Source of the DNA: Tolypeutes matacus
Lineage: Eukaryota; Chordata; Mammalia; Cingulata; Chlamyphoridae
Reading direction: 5' to 3'
DNA: 64,000 bases
Assembly: GCA_026826555.1 (NCBI GenBank)
Contig: JAKSZT010054570.1
Coordinates: 1,624,947-1,688,946 of the forward strand
In this document: one piece after another, positions 57,971 through 64,000 of the stretch
Position numbering within the stretch: position 1 is the stretch's first letter
Layout: each line of letters starts with the position of its first letter
The notes under the pieces: model-generated
Database searches by the model: none
The model's input: only the letters and a program-made list of their open reading frames with translations
Told to the model about the DNA's origin: nothing
Position numbers and translations under genes: made by a program

Positions 57971-58488
57971 GGTCTTTCTTCCCTGATTCCAAGCCCTCGG
58001 AAACAGTTTTTAAAATAGCATTTTGGCTCGGATACCTAAACAGCTGCATCAACCCCATCATATACCCGTGCTCCAGTCAAGAGTTTAAAAAGGCGTTTCA
58101 GAACGTCTTGAGAATCCAGTGTCTCCGCAGAAAGCCATCTTCCAAACATGCTCTGGGTTATACCCTCCACGCACCCAGCCATGCCTTGGAGGGGCAGCAC
58201 AAGGATATGGTGCGTATCCCAGTGGGATCAGGCGAGACATTCTATAAGATCTCCAAGACGGATGGGGTCTGTGAGTGGAAATTTTTCTCTTCCATGCCCC
58301 GTGGATCTACCAGGATTACAGTGCCCAGAGACCAATCAGCCTGCACCACAGCCCGGGTGAGAAGTAAAAGCTTTTTGCAGGTCTGCTGCTGCGTGGGGCC
58401 CTCGAACCCCAGCCTTGGAGAGAACCATCAAGTTCCAACCATTAAAATCCATACCATCTCCCTCGGTGAAAATGGGGAGGAAGTCTAG
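57971..58488 (+). CDS. ADRA1A: ADRA1A, alpha-1A adrenergic receptor, second coding exon (partial CDS)
   Basis: Class A GPCR for noradrenaline and adrenaline, coupling through Gq/11 at the plasma membrane (smooth-muscle contraction, cardiac and neuronal signalling). The exon gives 171 residues after a Gly codon split by the intron (phase 1). It covers extracellular loop 3, TM7 with the NPIIY form of NPxxY, helix 8 and the tail ending GEEV. By my recall of the human protein the length is identical with no indels, so these are residues 296-466 of 466. The TM7 ligand-site phenylalanines (human 308 and 312) are present in VFKIAF. Differences include Ser for Phe near 301, Ala for Val at 311 and Arg at 347. 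The frame is open upstream to an ATG at 57898, but that part is intron: a polypyrimidine tract and CAG lie just before 57971. The first coding exon is outside the window. The reading frame is intact, so this is a gene exon, not a pseudogene. Confidence 0.97.
58354..58362 (+). promoter_or_regulatory. ADRA1A: Conserved alternative 5' splice site inside the ADRA1A terminal exon
   Basis: CGG|GTGAGA lies in frame (phase 0), with the last retained base at 58356 and GT at 58357-58358. It falls after the Arg equivalent to human residue 423. Several human ADRA1A isoforms share residues 1-423 and then diverge, so this is where the alternative donor is expected. Seven of nine bases fit the donor consensus. 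I could not see the matching short alternative terminal exons in the remaining 5.5 kb; in human they lie far downstream. Use of this site in armadillo is inferred. Confidence 0.6.
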
Positions 58489-60150
58489 AGGACAGGAAAG
58501 GTCAGAAGGAAGGGGGCTAACCTTGGGGAACAGCACTCCACTTGCTCCTAAAAAGGCCAGTTCACTCTTCCTGAATGACAAGACAGGACCATCAAACTAG
58601 GGGACCATCTGGGAATTGGGGGCGGGGATGGGTGGGGAGTGGGTTGGGTGCATGCCCGACTCATTGGGCACAGGTAGGGCACGGGGAGGAGGGAGCCTTG
58701 TCACACAACCAACCAGTTCAAAATGATGAGAAGCAGTATTTCCTCACAGCAATAGCTCTCTCGGTCATCCTCTGAGCTCGCTTTTCATGTCTGGCCCTTT
58801 CAACGAAAAATACCATGGGAAAGAGAATTTCATGCACAGTCCAAAAGACTATAAATATATGATTATGATTTCATCAGGAATATTTTGAGCACACACTCTA
58901 AGTTTGGAGCTATTTCTTGATGGAGTGAGGGGACTTTATTTTCAGGCTCAACTTACTGACAGCCACATTCAATATTTACGGGGAGAAGGCATGGAGAGGT
59001 AGAGCTCTTAGGATGGTGGCTGACATCCCAGGCACATTATTTTTAGAGCAAATTTTAAAACTCCAGCATTTCTAATGCATCCAGTTTCTCAGCTTGGGTG
59101 AAACTTAACAGTGAGATTTACCTTTTGCTGCACTTTGGTTTGATATGGATCCTTAATTCCTACGGATGAATATGAGGGACCCTCACTAAGCCTCTGGATC
59201 TGAAAGAGGCAAAGTCTCTACTTTCAGGTCTTGGAGAGTGGTAAAGAACCAGTCAGGGGAAGTACAGCCTTTTCTAATAGAAGACAGTAGAGATGAGAGT
59301 CATAGTTTCAGCAATTAGGTACAAAAATCCATTAAGCATTTGCAAGGTGAAGGAAGCCTTCTTCTGTAACATATTTAAAAGATCAGGAGGTTGGGGTGAG
59401 GTGGGTGCTAATTCCATGCCATAGAGGCTGGAAAATTATTCCACAGACTTTAATACATGACCTCGAAAGGCCTTTCTTGACAAATCACTCAACGTTTCCA
59501 GAGCTATTATGAAAATCCAGAGCTTATAATACTTTGAAAGGCACATCTTGACTTCCATCTTTCTTATCTGCTTTGCTGTTGCATGATGAATGAGGTTTGA
59601 GATCCTGAATGCAGTTATGATCACGGAATACCCTTCCAGAACTTCTAGTGATTATAATGCTTAGCATGGGGCAGATTTCGGCTGTTCAACCAAAGAAGTG
59701 TCTAAAGCAAGAGCTCGCAATCATTTTTGAACAGAAGCCTTACTTGTTCTGGTAAAAAAAATTCAGTGACCCACTCACCTCATCTCTTCCCACATTCAAC
59801 AAGAACTTAGGGAACATGCTATTATTTTGTTTTATGTATACCAAATCTTGGTAAATCTTAATAACTCAAGATATTACTAATGATGAAGATAGTAACTCGG
59901 TGTAAAAATTTTAAATATGCCTGTTATTCCAGAGGAAGAATTTAAAATAGGATTTATATTTTTGGAATAATACATGACTAGAATCACAGGTCTAAAACTC
60001 CTGACCACTTTCATGACCTATTGCATTTGGGTAATTTCCTCATAAGTATTTCGAAGCAGGTTGTAGCTCTTATGTAACCTTTCTGACAAGGGTTAGTGGC
60101 TCCACCACCCTTCTCTTCTTTTTTTCCCTTGTAATAAAATGATAATTTCC
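58489..60150 (+). other. ADRA1A: Probable ADRA1A 3' UTR and flank
   Basis: Sequence following the stop codon, free of recognised interspersed repeats. Where the transcript ends is not decidable by eye. A variant poly(A) hexamer AATATA occurs near 58855, and the first canonical AATAAA I find is at 60133-60138. If the alternative donor at 58357 is used, this stretch would be part of an intron instead. Confidence 0.45.
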
Positions 60151-61539
60151 TTAAATACATCTAAATGGTAAACCTCTTTTCACGTGGCAGTGGAAGGTAT
60201 GTTTTCCTGTGGATTACCATTTGGTTGTTGATTGTGTTTGGACCAGAACATTACTGCTTTCTGCAGCCCTTTTCTGGAGAATATCTTCTTCTTGGCCAGA
60301 TTGATTCTTTGCCTTGTGCTCATAATTTGGCTTCTGGAACTTAGATGTTGACTGGATTTTTTTACTTCTCTGGTCTGTCTGTTGCATAACAGCCATACCA
60401 GATATGGATGTCCTGTTATGGAGCGAGGCATCTAGGAAGGACTTGGCCGTACATATCTCGCTTCTCTTCTTGCTAGCAAAGATAAGTGTCATTGCTTAGA
60501 AGTGCTTCTTTCAGTATCTAAATGAGAAACCACTCTTTGCCCTTACTTCTTCCCCTGGCCCCCCACCTTAGAGAAAGAGCCTCCCCATGGAAAAATGGTA
60601 ATAGCTTTTCTTCAACAAAATATGGGTCCATTCTAGAGATGATCTCTAAACACCTTTAGAGACAAATTTAAGTTTTAGACATGAAATGCTTAGAAACACT
60701 GGAAAATTCGTATTGATGCCACATCAAATTAAAATAAACGACCAGAAAATCTTTTTGATCATCAAATAAAAACCATGATAATTGTATCACTGTAAAACTA
60801 GCCGTAAATAATTGCCTAGTACACTCTTCTTGAACCCTACTCCCTCCAGGGAAGCAAACTTTAATACATTTTTTTCCTTTCCCATAACATGATATTGGGG
60901 ATAAACATGCTTATTTTACCAAAAAAAAATTGATCATTTCAACCCAGCCTTAAAGTGGGATAAATATTATATGAGTTATTTTTCACTCATCCACAAAAAT
61001 CTCTGTATCTTTAAGCATGCCAAAACTATCTAAAATTGTTACAGTTAAGTAAATGATTGTCATATTTATACTCAAATGTTTACTGCTTCTATTTGGAATT
61101 TGAAGAATTTACCCAGAGTAACTGTAGCTAAAATGTCTTCTCTAATGTGTTATAAAAAGCAGTTGCTTTGGGATTGCCTAAACATCACAAAAATCAGCTT
61201 GACTTTATAGGATAGGTGAAATTTAAGTTCGTTCTGCAATTCAAATTGTTTGCCTAAAAAGGGATCTTGAGTCACTTAATACAAAAATTTCCCCAGACTA
61301 TTGCAAGTTAGAGGGTTTCAGAAAAGCATTTTACTTGTCAAAATCAAGGTTTTTTTTTTTTTCTTTTGCCTCTCTCCTTGTCTCATCTAAGATTGCTTCT
61401 ACCTGTAATCACTTGAAGTATGCTAACTCTCTTCAAAATGCTAAAGCATCTCATTCTCTCACCATCTACTTGGATTGGTCCATCCGCGGTAAACAATAGT
61501 GTTGGATATATAAATATTATAATTGCTGAGACTTTTCTG
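60151..61539. other. Unique sequence downstream of ADRA1A exon 2
   Basis: No repeat recognised. A minus-strand frame at 60214-60492 (92 codons) is rich in Lys, Gln and Ser, but no family is recognised. Confidence 0.45.
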
Positions 61540-61745
61540 CTGGATCCCACTGTGTGCCCAGCATCTGCAGGGTGTTTACACCCATTGTCTCTAAACCTCA
61601 CAGCAACTCTACTATTCCTATTTTAGAGATGAGGATCTAATAGTTGAGAGAGGTCAATGCTCGCCCACGGCCAAAGAGGAAGATTGATTGAAATCTGGGT
61701 CTCCCAAACTCTAAAGCCTGCACAATTTCCACAGTACCCTGCATC
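61540..61745 (-). repeat. MIR SINE
   Basis: CACTGTGTGCCCAGCATCTG, CCTCACAGCAACTCTACTAT, TTTAGAGATGAGGATCTAAT and GATTGAAATCTGGGTCTCCC follow the reverse-complement MIR order. Confidence 0.8.
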
Positions 61746-63789
61746 ACAAATAGCAAGGCTGAAATTCCTCTCGTTGGGAATTGCTTATATATGCTGAGGA
61801 CAACCCAAATTTTTAATGCTTTGTTTCCTTAGAGTTTGCCTCCAGATTAACCTTTAAATCAAGCTAAATCTCCATCCCAGCCAAACCCAAGAACAGGTCA
61901 GAATTGGAAGGGTTTAGTGTCTACAATTCTAAATATCAGAGTGCACCAATTTTTAGGATATCATGGCCTGGAATGTATTTAAGCCTCCCAACTTGGGAGA
62001 ATTATACCAACTTGGGAGAGGATGGACACATCACAGAACACAGAAGAGGCTCTCATTGGCCTAGAATGGAGATTCCATATTTGTGACTGCAAAACACACT
62101 GTGCAGTGTGTTGAAGTTATTGATTTTCAGTAACAATTACGACGCACACTTTTAGAAAGTACCCCCCTTTTTAAAAATAAATGAAAGCAAATGCACCACC
62201 ATTACTCACCTGTATTCAAACATGGTTTTTGTTTTTGTTTTTGTTTTTTTAGAGTTGGAAAGAGAGAGAAAGAAGGGATTAGAGGGAGTCTAGATATCTC
62301 ACCAGGAATTGAACACAATTCAGAAAGTGTGCCAAGCATACAATTGTTCACAGATGCCACTGTGAGAAATCAGTTCAGAATGCTCATCTCCAGGTGGCCT
62401 GAGACATAGGCAATCTTTGAAAATGAAGACTCGGTTGGCAGTTGTGACTACTTATTAGATGGCATCCACTTGTTCCTGAATTGCCATTCACAAATGAAAG
62501 CTTTGAGGTCCTTGGCTTTCCCCCACTCTTCAAAGTGAAGCACTACTCAGACCTTTTGGCCCAGTAGGTTTCATGGTTATGGCCTGGGAATGAGAACATT
62601 TTAGGAACTGTTTACATGAGCAGGTAGTTGTTCACTCTTTAATCACAGCTACTTAATCACAGCTTGACAACCATTCTCAACTGCTCTGGGGCTGGTTCTG
62701 CTCACATCCTCTTGCCCCCCTCCAACCCCCCAAATGCTACCTCTTCATATGAATGCTTGTTGACTCATTTGAGGAAAGAGCTCTGCTCATCAGCAGAGGG
62801 ATAAGCAGATGGAATTACATGTCCAGGTATATTCTAAGAGCTAAAACCAAGGTTACTGAAAGGAAGGCAGAGGTGGCAAATTCGGAGGCATCAGAGGGTA
62901 TGCTCACTTGTTCCTCTGATCTCTTTTTTACACTACTAGGACTTTTAACCATGAAACAACCTGCACACAGCTCCGGTGGAGCCCAGTTGGAACACTGCTT
63001 GCATCTGCTCCTTGTCTACAAACTGTGCTATGGAGCAGGGCTGAGCCCAGGTTGCTGATATGTCCACCATCTTCAAAACACAGTGGCTTCTGGCCCTTCA
63101 CAATCCTGCAAGATGAGTGAGTGGAGATGACCATTGTGGGCTGGGCTGGCCAGAGCAAGTGGCCACAGTTAGAATTTCAGTGGAAGACACAGCTCCTTGC
63201 CGAAGCTCAGACCAACATGCTCCCACAGGAAGGACCCAAATGTCATGGTGGGGTGGGGGTTGCAGATGGACCTTGATGGAAAACACTTTTCTATGCAGGA
63301 AAATGTCCTCATTTCTTCTTTGCCTCTGCAACATAGATTACTGGTACTCCCGCCTAAAAGGAAAATTATTTGGGGGAGAGAGGCAAGGGTGTTGAGGAGG
63401 GGAAGGGTTTACCATACACATTACTCAAAACAGGATGGTTTAGTAATACTTTGTTGCAACTGATAAACAAGGAACCCGAAAGCTGAGTGCTTATTCATAT
63501 TCAAAGGCCAAAATCATTCTCAGGAGTTATTACATTACTTTCCCTCCATATCATAGTCAGTCAGTGTAGCCACATTATAAGCTGGAAATGATTATTGCTG
63601 AACTATGAATACTAAAGACTTAATTAGGTTAAAAAAAAAAATCCAAGAGCAAATTTATATTATATTTGTAAGAAAAATAAAAATAAACGTGCTAACCTAT
63701 TAAAAAGCCTTAATACAGTGGGTGCATTCAAATCTGGTAGAGAAGAAGCTAAAGCAGAAAATCCCAACATGTGTTTTAATATTTCTTTC
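61746..63789. other. Unique sequence
   Basis: No repeat or gene recognised. A 101-codon frame at 62753-63058 has no motif. Confidence 0.5.
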
Positions 63790-63965
63790 CATTTATATAG
63801 CATTTTATACTTTTCAAAAGAATTTTACATTTCTTAAGCCATTCTAGTAAGGTAGAAAAGAGAAGGGATTATTATCTACCTTTTAGCATATGAAGAAACA
63901 GATGGGGAGAATTCTAAGGACTTCTTTGAAGATCCACAGTTCCAACCTCTGACTCATTTCCTGTG
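63790..63965 (-). repeat. MIR-like SINE
   Basis: CATTTATATAGCATTTTATAC, TTTACATTTCTTAAGCCATTC and TAGCATATGAAGAAACAGATG follow a decayed reverse-complement MIR/MIR3 order. Confidence 0.5.
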
Positions 63966-64000
63966 ATGCTCTCGACGTGTTTCTCGAGAACCTAACTCTC

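Noticed and set aside
58600..58700. CpG island or promoter downstream of the exon
   Set aside because: The G-rich tract (GGGGGCGGGGATGGGTGGGG) is short, with few CpGs and no TATA or initiator context.

Overview
This window is nuclear DNA from a placental mammal, most likely an armadillo (Xenarthra, Cingulata; nine-banded armadillo is the obvious candidate). The assignment rests on many copies of a tRNA-derived SINE with the head pattern 'TGGCTCAA..TTGAG..CCCACATGGGAGG..GGGTTCAATCCC'. These occur as monomers, dimers and chimeras, which matches the DAS-SINEs described from Dasypus. The rest is an ordinary eutherian background of MIR, L2, L1, MaLR-type LTRs and hAT remnants.

One gene is certain. 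Bases 57971-58488 (+) are the second coding exon of ADRA1A, the alpha-1A adrenergic receptor. It encodes extracellular loop 3, TM7 and the cytoplasmic tail, and ends at a stop. The first coding exon (TM1-TM6) is not here, so bases 1-57970 are best read as the downstream half or more of the long intron 1. Bases 58489-64000 hold the 3' UTR and possibly the start of the intron used by alternative C-terminal isoforms. No promoter, CpG island, tRNA or rRNA gene, or second protein gene is supported.

Layout: 1-20.6 kb is intron with MIRs, three MaLR-type LTRs (6.9-8.8 kb), an hAT element with intact ends (10.8 kb) and three copies of a 5'-truncated LINE-type retroposon (2.1, 3.4 and 17.6 kb). 20.7-24.2 kb is an L1 (+) broken by a DAS-SINE and another retroposon copy, followed by an L1 in opposite orientation. 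25.6-26.6 kb is an LTR holding a dimeric SINE and a compound microsatellite. 28-33 kb has MIR, L2, L1 and MaLR pieces. 33.7-40.25 kb is a stack of antisense L1s with two SINEs and a second hAT copy nested in it. 43.25-44.2 kb is a dense SINE cluster with a 10-N assembly gap. 44.4-46.5 kb is hAT, L1, retroposon and L2. 46.5-57.9 kb is mostly unique intron with scattered MIR/L2. Then come the ADRA1A exon and its downstream flank.

I found no undescribed molecular system. The most useful observations are: Arg at the receptor position matching the human Arg347Cys polymorphism; a conserved in-exon splice donor (CGG|GTGAGA) where human isoforms diverge; a five-copy 3'-anchored retroposon family with target-site duplications; two closely similar hAT elements with 8-bp target-site duplications; and dimeric or head-only SINE forms. 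Coordinates of old repeats are by-eye estimates (+/- about 20-50 bp).
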